60,000 nt of DNA from Nymphaea colorata (GCF_008831285.2 NC_045151.1:431544-491543), one strand, 5' to 3'; shown: positions 35,435 through 48,541, counted from the stretch's first letter. A program made the numbers and translations. Notes: a model not told the origin generated them from the sequence alone.

Positions 35435-35888
35435 TTGTCGATCAATGTTTAATGAATATGTTACAAGATTGAGATAAGATTCATGCAACACTTTATCACA
35501 ATATTTCACAAACGCGCTCTAAATAATAACATTTTCATTATTATAGATACTAACACCAAACAAACGAAAGTATAACATAATAAAGGAGTCATATGCTAAG
35601 TTACTTAGATTAGGTTATGTAGATTAAGCTTCTTCCTAGCAATCACAATTCCTGTAAAGCTTGTCAATCAATGATTAATAAATATGTTACAAAAGATTGA
35701 GACAAGATTCATGCAACACTTTATCACAATATTTCACAAACACGCTATAAATAATAACATTTTCATTATTATAGATACTAACACCAAACAAACAAAAGTA
35801 TTACATAATAAAGGAGTCATATGCTAAGTTACTTAGATTAGGTTATGTAGATTAAGCTTCTTCCTAGAAATCACAATTCCTGTAAAGT
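35435..35888 (+). repeat. 226-bp tandem duplication, two copies
   Basis: Copy 1 is 35435-35660 and copy 2 is 35661-35888, starting TTGTCGATCAATG and TTGTCAATCAATG. They are nearly identical along their length (for example CATGCAACACTTTATCACAA and GTCATATGCTAAGTTACTTA in both), with only scattered substitutions and 1-2 nt indels. There is no coding capacity. The similarity implies a fairly recent duplication. Confidence 0.92.
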
Positions 35889-35910
35889 TTAATTTAAACA
35901 CCTTTAATGC

Positions 35911-36069
35911 AGGGGGCAGAGCCAAAAAAAATCTGGCTAAGGGGTATTAGATATAAAATTTTAAATTTTTAGAAGGCACCCATTCATAAATTAAACTAAT
36001 TGTTCAGAAATATCAATACAAAAATATGAAATTTTTTCTGGTCTATGTGGGCAATCGCCCACGCGTGAC
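35911..36069 (+). mobile_element. MITE, left member of an inverted pair
   Basis: It starts AGGGGGCAGAGCCAAAA and ends GGGCAATCGCCCACGCGTGA. It matches, in reverse, the copy at 36328-36486, and resembles the copies at 38341 and 25480. No 8-bp duplication was found. Confidence 0.6.
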
Positions 36070-36327
36070 TGTCATCAGTTAATCTGTCCAATATTCTAGC
36101 GGTTGAATGTCTACTTTTCACTAATGTTAGCTTTCTTTATGTTGCAATGAGATTATGTTTCTTAAATGAATTATTCTTGTGGCTTTCTACTTGCACCCAA
36201 TATTCTTTAGGAAGCTGATGTTTCATCTTGACTGCAAATGCACGGAAGTTTGCCACCCAAGTACACATCTTAAAGCACTAATGCAACTTACACCTCTTCA
36301 TAAAGAGGTAGGAGCAGGTAGGTGTGG

Positions 36328-36486
36328 ATGGTGTGTGGGTAATTGCTCATTCGGACCTAAAAAAAGGGTTTATTTTTATATTGATACTTTGAAGTAATTT
36401 TTTTTCATTTATATATCGGTGTACTTTAAATTTTTGAATTTATATAACTAATGCTCTTTAGCCAAAATTTTCTGACTCTGTCCCTA
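36328..36486 (-). mobile_element. MITE, right member of an inverted pair
   Basis: Read on the minus strand it starts AGGGACAGAGTCAGAAAATT and ends near GCAATTACCCACACACC. Together with 35911-36069 it forms an inverted repeat with arms of about 160 bp and a spacer of about 258 bp. The ORF 36179-36397 spans the spacer and the arm and has no known domain. Confidence 0.55.
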
Positions 36487-36787
36487 CAAAGCGGTAGTCG
36501 AAATGAAGGCAATATAGAAATTTGCTGGATTTTAATTATCAGGAGGTATATAGCAAAACTAAAGATGTTGGCACACCCACAAAGAAATCAAAGTGAAGGC
36601 AACGCAGAAATTTAGGTTTCAATTATTATCAGGTGTGTAGCCAAACTAAAGATGTAATTGGCAGAGGAATCTGGGATATTGTTAGCGATGGCTGCAAAGC
36701 ACCATGGGAGTAATTGCTGGATATCAATTTTATGGCCCATGCTAGACAATAAATTCAAACGGGAAGGCACCGGATACCCGGCTGGTA

Positions 36788-36957
36788 GGGATGGAACCAG
36801 AAATTGTTGTGACGGGGGCCGAACAGCATTTTCAAAATGTGTACAAGAGCCCAACAATATTTTTTGAAATGTTATATGGCCCATTTTAAAAGTTTTCAAA
36901 AATATAAGTATAATTTTTTTTTTCCAAAATGAAAAGGGGCCAAGCCCTGCCGCGCTA
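36788..36957 (+). mobile_element. hAT-like MITE, 170 bp
   Basis: It starts GGGATGGAACCAGAAATTG and ends GCCCTGCCGCGCTA. Flanks GGCTGGTA (36780-36787) and GCATGGTA (36958-36965) agree at 6 of 8 bases. The interior carries the poly-T and AAAAGGGGCCAAG block typical of the family. Confidence 0.5.
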
Positions 36958-36965
36958 GCATGGTA

Positions 36966-38340
36966 GCGAAACTATGGCCTCTACACTTAATCCCGGTAGT
37001 ACTGACATAATTTTCGGCGCGGTGCCAAGATACAACCAAAGCTGGTTATGTGCACATGGCTGGGTCATAACCAAAATATCTTCATTAAAGTTTAAAAAAA
37101 AAAAATTAAAAGGGTAAGAAAAATTGCAAAAAAAATAAAAAGTCCAAACTAACCATTATTTTATTAAAAATTTCAAAAATGCCCTTCAATAGTTTGGTGC
37201 GCATTTATTGCATGCACCGAAGTGTGCATGCACTCGATCTGAGATACAACCAAGTCTGCACACACTCGATCTGAAATACAACCTCTAGCGAAGGGTAGAG
37301 CCAATATTATAAAATACTGAATTGCTGCCCTAGCAATTTGTTCACCGATACATACTATTGCACCAATAGTTAGCGTTATTTTGCACATTGACTTACATTG
37401 TTTTCTATTTATAGAGCTTAAAGATAATTTAAAGTATTCTAAATTGATTTGTAAATAAAAACCCATATGGGGCCTCATACTTATTGGCTGATAGATTGCG
37501 ATGTATGTAGAGTGGTTATGATAACACCTGCCAAGCCATGAGAGGGACACACACATACAAAATATCAGATGCTATCTGTCAGATGGCTAAAACTTAAAAA
37601 AATCTGTCATAAAAAAAAAAAGCATCAAGTAGTATCAGTGACAGTTTACAATACGACAACAGTTACTTTTAGTGATGGTTTATGATGCTTTTACTGACGA
37701 CAGCCAGCATCCAGCAACATTCGGTGACAACAGATACTTTTAGTGATGGTTATGATACTTTTACTGACGACTACCAGCATCCAGCAACATCCGGTGTTTG
37801 ACATATTTGTGTCTGTGGCTGTATATATATATATATAGCCACAGACTAACAATGCATATACACACACACACATGCTCTGTGCAATTAATTTTTGAAGATG
37901 ACGTAGCTCTATTGCTTTTGCTATCTGTTTAGGTTAGTTCTGTGTTAATTTAGCTTATCTGTTTTAGTGACCACAGTTAATGAGTCATCTGCCCCTTAAA
38001 CTCCCCTTCCTACTTGGAAAACTACTTGTCCTCTTGTCTTCATCTGGAAGCCAGTGGAACGTCGCAGGGTTGCAACTGCAGGTAGTCAGGCCATTACTCA
38101 TCCACGTCCGCAGCTCTATCGGCACTTTAAATGATCATAAGTGCCGCTACCTGCAACACAGTGATGTATGGATGTCATCTTCAGTTGGGAAGCACATAAG
38201 AAAAGCAACACTGTCTGTCTTTCTTTTGCATCTATCAAAAATTTGCAAACTTAAAAATAAAGAGTGATGATGTTTTACTTAGCTAGAGGACACAAAATCA
38301 TCTGTTTTTGCATGCACACACACATACATGCATACACATA
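36966..38340. other. Intergenic, with local tandem repeat
   Basis: No gene is supported. A minus-strand ORF of 127 codons (37173-37556) is Cys- and Ile-rich with no domain. A short (TA)n run at 37819 is flanked by inverted CTGTGGCT/AGCCACAG. (CA)n lies at about 37861. Confidence 0.45.
37655..37797 (+). repeat. 71-bp tandem duplication
   Basis: Two copies of a unit starting GACAACAG(T/A)TACTTTTAGTG and ending CATCCAGCAACATTCGGT, at about 71-bp spacing. The words ACTTTTAGTGATGGTT and TTTACTGACGAC resemble CACTA subterminal repeats such as those at 23084-23193. Confidence 0.8.
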
Positions 38341-38482
38341 GGGTGGTGAAGCGAGAAATTTTGGCTGATGGAGCATTAATCCCAAATTTTCATATAGTCA
38401 AATATTTGACGGCAGCAATGTAAAAAATGATGGTATTTTATGGGGATGGTGCGGGCAGTTGCCCACACATGACCACATGTTT
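38341..38482 (+). mobile_element. MITE related to 35911-36069
   Basis: It starts GGGTGGTGAAGCGAGAAATT and ends GCGGGCAGTTGCCCACACAT. The same order of words as the 35911 copy, shorter and diverged; no target duplication seen. Confidence 0.42.
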
Positions 38483-39063
38483 AGGCTCTTCCACTGCACA
38501 CACATGGATGTGTAATTGGGGATGCAGCAAGTCGAATATAGGTTAATTTCAAGCTCATGATGCACCACCAACTTGGAAAATGAAGGCATTTTGATCACCA
38601 ACTTTCTCTCTAACCATTAAGAAGAATTGAAAATTATGTCTCCGAGTTGGCCCCATGGGCAAATTCATCCTTGCCTTTTTAAATGCTTTTTAATTCCATC
38701 CAAATTTGGGCACATTTAAGTTTGAAGAGGAAGAAATCAGTTAATGTAGGAGTTGTTTGGCATCAGTGACATATTGTAATTGTCCCATGAATTTATCCAA
38801 AAAAAATGAGTTAGATCATAAAATACTATAACAAATGTTCTATGAATTAACCTTTTTTTTAATATGGATTCATTGGACAATAATAGTGTGTTCTTATTGT
38901 CAAACAGCTCAATAACAACAAACAAGATGTAAGTTAAGGAAAACCCATTTTTCCTAAGTAGCAAAAGGATGCTTTCGCCATATGCATGGATAAAGTAACA
39001 AAATTACAGATGAATTTATCTTCACCCTTTAATCACTTTATGTAAATGCAACTTTCATTGACG

Positions 39064-39180
39064 GGCATAGCATAGCTGGTTGGGCGGGCACCAGGTAAAA
39101 ACCCCCTCATCGTTCCATTGTCGTGGGTGGCAACGCCATTGTGTCAATGGGGTGTGCAATACTGTCTGAATCCATGGAAA
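39064..39180 (+). mobile_element. Candidate tRNA-derived SINE, copy 3
   Basis: It has AGCTGGTTGGGCGGG (A-box-like) and, about 39 nt on, GTTCCATTGTCGTGGG (B-box-like), in the same layout as copies 1 and 2 but on the plus strand. The most diverged of the three. Confidence 0.35.
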
Positions 39181-40271
39181 GCAAAGGCATGACTATTCAT
39201 CTATTTGATATGGAAAATAATTGAGTACTTTTAATGACACAAATGACACATCAAAAACAGTGTTGCCTTTTGGTGACGCCCCACTTTGCATCAGGAAAAC
39301 ATGGCCGTCCCCTCAGTGCCCTCCAATTGATGCGGCACAATATTATCACATCAGGGTAGAGATAAAAACTCTAACATGTTGCTATAGTGTGTCACTGAAA
39401 AGATCTTCGCTGACGCTTTACTTTGTCACTTTAGGAAAAATGCTGCCTTACAAGCTTTTCCATTCCCATCAACAAAAACATGGTATTTTTAGTACACATT
39501 GGGTCCACACCAGGCATTGACATAGACGGAGACCCGGGGATAAGGACAAAGAAAAGGCTTCAAGTCTTGTTCCAAATGATGAGATGAAAATACTTTTCTT
39601 GCTCAACAAAAAAAAAAAAAAGTTATTATCATCTCTCCAAACAAAGACTTAAACACATGGTGAAGAATAGTCAGCATCGGTAATGATTTTAAGCTTTAAA
39701 AACAAGCGAGGATAGGTCCCCTCTTTCTCCAATTGATTGATTTCCAGGTGTGAAAACACCCAAGCAGCACAACCACTACCATTTAATCAAAGATAGCCTT
39801 GGAGATGAACACATCAACATATTGCTTTCAAACCTGGGCTTCTCATCTATATATATGAACAGGCTCATGAATGTGCAACTTTAAGCTTACTATGAGCTAG
39901 TTTGAGTGAACTGGATCCACACACACACACACATACGTGAACTTCTTTTCACAGGCACAGGCAACAAGGTGAACAAATTCTAAATCTCTGTGGTTAGTTC
40001 ACAATTAGTCATCTTCAATGATTTTCAAGCATTCAAATTAATCCCCTTGGGCAGAAAAATTAAGCATGAGAAGGATTGGTGTAAGAATCTTTGTGTCTTG
40101 CAAGTAACAATTTGTCTTCAGGATTTTCGATCGAATAAGTGTGGATTAATAGGTATGGATTAAGGATGCATCCTTAATTAGACCTTGGAGGGGTTCACAT
40201 AGTGGAACGGCTTTAACTTTCACAGCTATCAACTATCTACCCAAGCAAAAGCTGTGATGTAGCACTATAGA
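39181..40271. other. Intergenic, no gene seen
   Basis: No gene is supported. Short (CA)n at about 39917. The 99-codon ORF at 39221-39520 has no recognisable domain. Confidence 0.5.
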
Positions 40272-40400
40272 GCAGCGGTGGAGCTATGACATTTGTCGCA
40301 GGAGTCAAATTATAGTTTTAAAATTAAACAAGAACAAAAATAAAATTTTTCAAATTTTTTATATATGTTAAACTAAAACTTTTGAAATTTACATTAAAGC
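40272..40400 (+). mobile_element. hAT-like MITE, 5' part only
   Basis: It starts GCGGTGGAGCTATGACATTT and follows the 23792 copy (GCAGGAGTCAAATTATAGTTT, then TATGTTAAACTAAAACTTTT) but lacks the CCGCCCC end. Confidence 0.5.
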
Positions 40401-40410
40401 CAATCCATTG

Positions 40411-41030
40411 GGGCACCTTTCTTTTAATTTGGTCGTTATTTTTTGTGGAGGGTAATTTTGTCTTTAAAAAAAAGTTAACTTTCTTGGTTCCTTGATTTCG
40501 TCTAATGTGGGGGCTTGTTGTCCCTTCTTTTTAAGTTCAATGACGGTCGGATTGAATCTTCTTTAGTCGAGGAGACCTGGGCGCTTGTTGGGTCCCAACA
40601 CGTGTTCTTTCATGCAACATTGGGGGGCATCTTTCTTTTAATTTGGTGGTATTTTTTTTGTTGAGGGTAATTTTGTCATTCAAACAAGTTAACCTTCCTG
40701 GTTCCTTGATTTGGTCCAATGTGGAGGCTTGTTGTCCCTTTCTTTTCAGTTCGATCAAACGGATGGTCGGATTGAATCTTCTTTAGTCGGGGAGGCTAGG
40801 TGCGGGGGCGGAGTTAGGATTTTTTTTCGGGACGGACCAAATAGTTCAACCTCAGATTTTGGTAGGGCCAAACTGAACCTAAATCAAAAAAATACATTGC
40901 ACAACTAACAATTTTTTATTTTTCTAATGTAATTTTTTTTTAAGTTAGTTAGGGTGGGGTCATTGCCTAGGTGGGCCCACCCCTCCCTTCGCCCCTGCCT
41001 AGGTGTGTGTTGGGTCCCAACAAGTGTTCA
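40411..41030 (+). repeat. 214-bp tandem duplication, second copy split by a MITE
   Basis: Copy 1 (40411-40624) and copy 2 (40625-41030) share GTTCCTTGATTT, GTCGGATTGAATCTTCTTTA and TTGGGTCCCAACA in the same order. Copy 2 is longer because a 196-bp MITE plus its target duplication sits inside it. No coding capacity. Confidence 0.88.
40803..40998 (+). mobile_element. hAT-like MITE, 196 bp, inside a tandem copy
   Basis: It starts CGGGGGCGGAGTTAGG and ends CTTCGCCCCTG. Flanks GCTAGGTG (40795-40802) and CCTAGGTG (40999-41006) agree at 7 of 8 bases. The undisturbed neighbour copy at 40411-40624 reads GAGACCTGGGCGCTTG at the equivalent place, with no insert. Confidence 0.85.
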
Positions 41031-43592
41031 ATTGATCCCACTAGAATGTACCATCAGGAAACTTCATTATCATGTTCAGGTAAATTGTTTTGGAAAACAT
41101 GATGTGATTATAAATGTTATTCTTAAATTTAACAATTAAGCACTAGGGATAATCACACAATAATTCCTAGAACAAGCGCACACTATTCTCAGAACATGGG
41201 CTCTACAATGGCCGACACAGGCTAGTAACATGAATCTGCTGCAGAGGCCAACACGTATCGGCCGATTTGGCGGATAGTCCAGGTTTCCGATACGGAACAC
41301 ATATTGAATAGACAGGTTGATTTGGATCCCTCCCCAAGTTGTTTCATGTATTGGCCCACTTTTACTTGTCCACCAAGCAATTCAACAGTGCATATTAACT
41401 AAATATATTGAATATGGATTCTTCTTCCTACATGAAATTGACTGGATGATGTATCGCAGTTTTTGTTTGGACTGGCAAGTTTGGCCTCATTCAGGAAGTG
41501 CACCATTCTGACTGGGCCAACCTTCCTGGCAAATGAATCTTGTCGTTTATAAGTAAAACAAGTTTCTCCCTTGATTATGAAAGGAAACCTTGAGCCCTTC
41601 AGTGCAGTATATTGGACGTTAACTATTTAATTTTTTGACAAAGCTGGTGACACAACCACCAAATTGAAGAATGCATGGCAAAAAAAAAAGTTCATTACTA
41701 TATCATGCCAAGAGCACAACTCAGTGGGCACTTACTTATCTCTGGTAAAATGTGAAAAATCATATAAGTTTGATGCAAGCGTACAAATTTGGGATTCAGA
41801 TTGTAAACTATGAGCGGAGTTAGAATAGAAGGATCTAAAATTTTACTATTGGCTGATACATAGACATAATTGTTAGCTATCAAATGATATTGAGATATAT
41901 ATATATATATATAATATTATGGAGTGGAAAGAAATGAGACTAATTAATGCATGAACCTGTGAATTAGGTGCTAGGACATGCATTAATAGGGTAATACTTC
42001 TAGGTACATATACACTTACCAGAAATAGTTTATTGCGAAGTGTTTGTTTGTTTGGAAAGGAAAGGTTAGCAAAAAATTAGCAAGGAATCTCTCGTGGTTT
42101 GGTTGGAAAAATCCTCTGGCATCTTAGAAAGTGAAAGTACAAGGAAATCTAAGTCGATAACTTTAACGTGTGTGTAATATTAATCAGGCCATGTGAAGGA
42201 AGCTACCGGACATTATTTTATGGTTTTAAGGACTCATTCGAATTTTTTCCAACCATTGTTAATTGATCATATCTATCCTGATCTCCTAATTCATTCAAAT
42301 GATTAGTAGACAAGTAAACTCTTAAAGTTCTGGTGAAATCTAGCTTTGCAAAATCCATCTTAATAGGATCGAACTCCATATAATTGAATTTGGATTATGG
42401 GCAATGAGGCTCAAATCTTTATCGAACCTCAGTTTAGATAGCAAACTCAGATTCGATCACATGTTGGCACCGGATACCTGTCTTCGATCTGCTGAGTGTG
42501 GGCCTCTCAGAAGCAAGCGATTGAATCCGAATCCATGTCTGATTTGGAGACCACAGGTTTAGATTGTTGGGATTCGGGTCTGACTATCAACATCACTTCA
42601 ATGTTCAAGTCAGAGAAGCTGATGATGTGGTTGGCTGAAACGCCTTTCCTCCATTAATTTTCAACTCGCGTTTGACTCCTACAAAGATCTGTCACTTTTT
42701 CTTCTCATCTTGATGTTTTACCGCGTCTGACCTGACGTGAGATCCATATCGCTGGGCAGTTGGAGGTTGGATTTCAGTAAAACAGGTTGACCAAATCTTC
42801 TCTCCCGTGCTTCCTCAGTTCCATTCAATTTCTTGGTCATGAAGTTCTAGAAAAGTATTTTATGTGGCCAATTATTATTTCCTTTCTTCATAAGAACATC
42901 ATATCCTTTTTAAAACCATTATACCCATAATTTCCTTTATTCGACAACATCATTCTTTAAGCAAATTCGATGAGGACCCATAATTTTCTTTGTGCAGAAA
43001 ATCTTTTTTTATGCAAATTACAGGTACCCATGATTCCATTTCTCCAGACAAACATTGCTTTTTTAGAACAAAGCAACACAGACCCATAAGATCCTTCATT
43101 CAGAGAACCATTTTTTAACTAAGACAGCAAAGATCCGCGATTTCCTGTTTTCAGCAAATCGAGTTTTTATATCAGTTTCACATCTCCTTTCATCACGAAG
43201 ATAAGGAAAAAAAAAGCTGTGAAGAGAAAAATTAATGACAGCAGAAGTAGTCGTGGCTTGGGAATCAAAGCAGCCATTCTTCGACCAAAAATAATCATTC
43301 AAAGCACCAACCAGCCCCCACCAGAGAAGAAGAAGAAGAAGAAGAACAACAACAACAACAAGGAGAGGTTGAAAGAGATCATGGAAACCTTGGTGACCCC
43401 ACTGAGCGCTATGCGCGTTTCCACTTCCTTTCCCATGGCTGCCTCCCAACGCTCCCCATTTATTTTTCCTCTAACCCTCTCCCTCCCTTCATGCATGGCC
43501 ATTAATATGCTTTCCAGACTTAACCAGCCAGCTAGCGACCCCTTTGATTAAGGGAAGGAAGACATAAACCCTACCCAATACCATTCACCACC
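41031..43592. other. Intergenic and upstream flank of the ketoacyl-CoA synthase gene
   Basis: No gene is supported up to the promoter. (AT)n at about 41895. At 41247-41300 the words GCCAACACGTATCGGCCGAT and TTTCCGATACGG recur near 59180-59230. From 43200 on there are (GAA)n and (AAC)n runs that create low-complexity ORFs on both strands (43096-43551), judged spurious. Confidence 0.5.
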
Positions 43593-43602
43593 TTATTTAT
43601 AT
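43593..43602 (+). promoter_or_regulatory. TATA box of the ketoacyl-CoA synthase gene
   Basis: TTATTTATAT lies about 150 nt before the ATG, followed by a pyrimidine-rich CCTCC stretch and a purine-rich leader (GAGAGAGAGAAGAAG). Transcription would be expected to start at about 43625-43635, giving a leader of about 120-130 nt. Assigned by sequence and position only. Confidence 0.6.
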
Positions 43603-43753
43603 CCCCTCCTCCCTCTCCCTCCTCCAACACCAGTCTAGAGAGAGAGAAGAAGAAGAAGGCTGCAAGTGTTAGAACAACCTACCTCTTGCAGCACATCAAG
43701 CTGATACAAAGCCAACATCCCCAGAGAGATAGAGAGAAGCAGAAAAGAGAAAG

Positions 43754-45163
43754 ATGAAGGGACTGTCACAAATTCAAGTGCTTCAGTTCTCCTTTGGAAC
43801 CCTGCTAGGGTTGTGCCTTCTCCTCCATGCTCTCTCCTCCTGTGACTTGCTGCATGTCATTGAGCACCACAGGAACGCCTCCATAGCCGCCCTGTGGTGC
43901 TTCGCCCTGACCGCGCTCCTATACATCCGCTCAAGACCTCGCGGGGTCTTCATGGTCGATTACTCCTGCTTCAAGCCCGACTTCGATCAGAAGGCCAGCT
44001 ACGAGGTCTGCGAGTACTTCGTTCGCCGGAGCCAGCGGTTCTCGACGGTGAGCGAGGAGTTCATGCGGGGGATCTACCTGAAATCCGGCCTCGGCGACGA
44101 GACCTACGTCCCGCCCTTCATCTTCAACCACGACTACGAGGCCAAGCTCAGCTCCGCCATCGAAGAAGCTGAGCAAGGCATGTTCGGAGCCATCACCGAC
44201 CTGCTCGCCAAGACCAACGTGCCCGTTTCGGAAATCGACCACCTGATCGTCACCTCCGGGGTCTTCGCCGTCACTCCCTCGCTCTCGTCGCGGATCGTCA
44301 ACCGATTCGGGATGAAAGAATCGGTTCGGACGTTCAACCTCAACGGCATGGGCTGCAGCTCCGGCGTCGCGTCCATCGACCTCGCCGGCCGGATTCTCCG
44401 GAACCGGCGCAAGGGGTCGTACGCGCTCGTGGTGGTCACCGAGAGCATCAGCCAGAACTGGTACTTCGGCGACAACCGCTCCATGCTCGTCACGAACTGC
44501 ATCTTCCGGCTCGGGACGGCGGCGGTCCTCTTGACGAACCGGAAGAGCGAGTCGGTGAAGCTGGAGCTGATCGACTCGCTGAGAACCCACCATGGAGCGG
44601 ACGACAGAGCCTACAGGGCGGCGATCCAGGAGGAGGACGAACACGGCACGGTGGGGTTCTCGCTGACGAAGGACCTGATCCGGGTCGCCGGCGAGGGCCT
44701 GCGAGCGCACCTCCGAGTCTTCGCACCGCGGGTGCTACCATACTCCCAGCTGCTGGCCTACGTCTACGCCGCCGCCAAGTCCAAGCTGCTAGTCTCCGGC
44801 AGCGCCGCAAAGCCTTACGTGCCGGACTTCACGTCGGCGTTCGAGCACATCTGCATCCACACCGGCGGGAAGGCGGTGATCGAAAACATTGCAAGAGTGC
44901 TCAAGCTCAACGATGACGTGACAGAACCTTCTCGGATGACACTGCACCGGTTCGGTAACACCTCCTCTAGCCTAGTTTTCTATGAGTACGCCTACTTTGA
45001 GGCCAAGAAGAGGGTTAAGAAGGGTGACAAGGTGTGGATGCTGGCCTTTGGGACTGGGTTCAAGGTGTGCTCGCTTGTTTGGAAGGCCATGCATGACTCC
45101 AGCCTTGACCAATCCAATCCTTGGTCAGATTGCATTCATAGGTACCCAGTCAAGGCATGGTAA
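43754..45163 (+). CDS. 3-ketoacyl-CoA synthase (very-long-chain fatty acid elongation)
   Basis: A complete intronless gene of 469 aa. Members of this plant family catalyse the condensation of malonyl-CoA with a long-chain acyl-CoA, the first step of each elongation cycle in the ER, supplying wax, cutin/suberin and membrane lipids. Two hydrophobic segments (about 9-28 and 43-57) fit the N-terminal membrane anchor, followed by the FAE1/CUT1-type start VDYSCFKP (68-75). The catalytic triad is visible: Cys201 in GMGCSSG, His369 in ICIHTGGKAV, Asn402 in HRFGNTSSS. The Cys-His and His-Asn spacings (168, 33) equal those I recall for FAE1. The THHGADD motif is at 278-284. The length is slightly short for the family; the C-terminus (NPWSDCIHRYPVKAW) and size suggest a short-type paralogue, but the clade is not resolved. 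Codons are strongly GC-rich against an AT-rich background. The ATG is the first in frame after the leader. Confidence 0.97.
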   Translation: MKGLSQIQVLQFSFGTLLGLCLLLHALSSCDLLHVIEHHRNASIAALWCFALTALLYIRSRPRGVFMVDYSCFKPDFDQKASYEVCEYFVRRSQRFSTVSEEFMRGIYLKSGLGDETYVPPFIFNHDYEAKLSSAIEEAEQGMFGAITDLLAKTNVPVSEIDHLIVTSGVFAVTPSLSSRIVNRFGMKESVRTFNLNGMGCSSGVASIDLAGRILRNRRKGSYALVVVTESISQNWYFGDNRSMLVTNCIFRLGTAAVLLTNRKSESVKLELIDSLRTHHGADDRAYRAAIQEEDEHGTVGFSLTKDLIRVAGEGLRAHLRVFAPRVLPYSQLLAYVYAAAKSKLLVSGSAAKPYVPDFTSAFEHICIHTGGKAVIENIARVLKLNDDVTEPSRMTLHRFGNTSSSLVFYEYAYFEAKKRVKKGDKVWMLAFGTGFKVCSLVWKAMHDSSLDQSNPWSDCIHRYPVKAW

Positions 45164-45222
45164 GAGAGAGAGAGAGAATGATCTAGAGAGAGAGAAAAAG
45201 AGAGAGAGAGAGAGAGAGAGAG
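45163..45222. repeat. (GA)n in the 3' UTR, directly after the stop codon
   Basis: Interrupted GAGAGA blocks begin at the third base of the TAA stop and run about 60 bp. The 5' leader of the same gene is also GA-rich. Confidence 0.9.
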
Positions 45223-45234
45223 ATCTAGTTTAGT

Positions 45235-45240
45235 AATAAA
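45235..45240 (+). promoter_or_regulatory. Candidate poly(A) signal of the ketoacyl-CoA synthase gene
   Basis: AATAAA lies 72 nt after the stop codon, just past the GA-rich stretch. Another AATAAA occurs at about 45817 and could be used instead. Confidence 0.45.
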
Positions 45241-47596
<2,356 letters not shown>

Positions 47597-48223
47597 GGTG
47601 GCTCCGGCGGCCTGTAGGCAGCAGGGGTCAAGCCTTGGCCTCTCGGGGTTTTGAATTTGGATTGTGGGATAGACCTAGTCCTTTGACTGGGTTAAGCTCA
47701 TATTGAGTGAGCTTTAAATTTAATTTGGTGCCACATTTAGGAGCACCCAGTCAAACATTCTTTGAGTTAAATAGGTTAGGTGAAGCCATCATAGCTTTCT
47801 TGGAACTGAGCCCCTCTTCATAATTAGTGGCTTCTTTTTTAATTAATGGAGAGAGAGAGTTATAAATTCCTCCCTTTCCCATAGAATTCAATTATGATGT
47901 TATATAGTTTCATTAAAAATGAGATATTTTTGAGAAAGAGAGGGGGTGTGGCCTGTTGGGTGGGCCTTTGCCCACGTAAGCAAAGTGGACCCACATGTGG
48001 GACCCACACAGTATTTTAGATCCTGAGTTGGATTCAGTTTTTGAATTTGAATGTGGATTGAAATTTTGAATTCACATCAAGATTCCAAGTTGGTCATGGA
48101 TCTCAAATGACAATTGTCATTGGATTTGAATTTCAAAAAATAACATAAAATCTATAAAAATGTTCACTTGATCCAAATTGAAAAGTTTGGAACTTACATG
48201 GTGGCCTTTTTAGTGGTGCGTTT

Positions 48224-48541
48224 TAGTGGTGCGTTTGATAGTCTCTAATCTGAGATTTGATGTCATTTCAATTCGTTAGGAGATTTGATGTGATTTCAAA
48301 TCATTAGGAATTTGAGATCCATAGATTTAAAATTAAAACGATCCCACACCCAAACCATCCTTTCCCCTCCTCCTCCTCCCATCCGACCTCAAATCTAAAG
48401 CTTTAGCCATAAACTCAGGAACTCTAATCTTCTTTTTCTCATATTGGTAAAACACAGTATTTGTTTACATAACGAGTTTCGCATAAAAAGGATCTTAGAT
48501 CAGCTTTAGATCTTAGATCGGAGGCCATCAAACATACCCTT
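48224..48541. mobile_element. 'TTTGATAG' TIR element, best-preserved copy
   Basis: The left end AGTGGTGCGTTTGATAGTCTC and right end GGCCATCAAACATACCCT are inverted matches. The interior is rich in ATCTTAGATC and shares CAGTATTTGTTTACA with the copy at 5845-6480. TAGTGGTGCGTTT is duplicated immediately upstream. A TTA on each side could be a 3-bp target duplication, but this is weak. Confidence 0.6.

Noticed and set aside
37173-37556. 127-codon minus-strand ORF
   Set aside because: No domain, ordinary intergenic composition.
43096-43551. Opposed ORFs of 110 and 117 codons upstream of the ketoacyl-CoA synthase
   Set aside because: They are driven by (GAA)n/(AAC)n low-complexity DNA (Lys/Asn and Leu/Val/Phe runs) in the gene's upstream flank; no domain.
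43931-44710. 259-codon minus-strand ORF, and other antisense ORFs at 44134-44502 and 44490-44810
   Set aside because: They are shadows of the GC-rich ketoacyl-CoA synthase gene; the plus-strand reading has the catalytic motifs and these have none.
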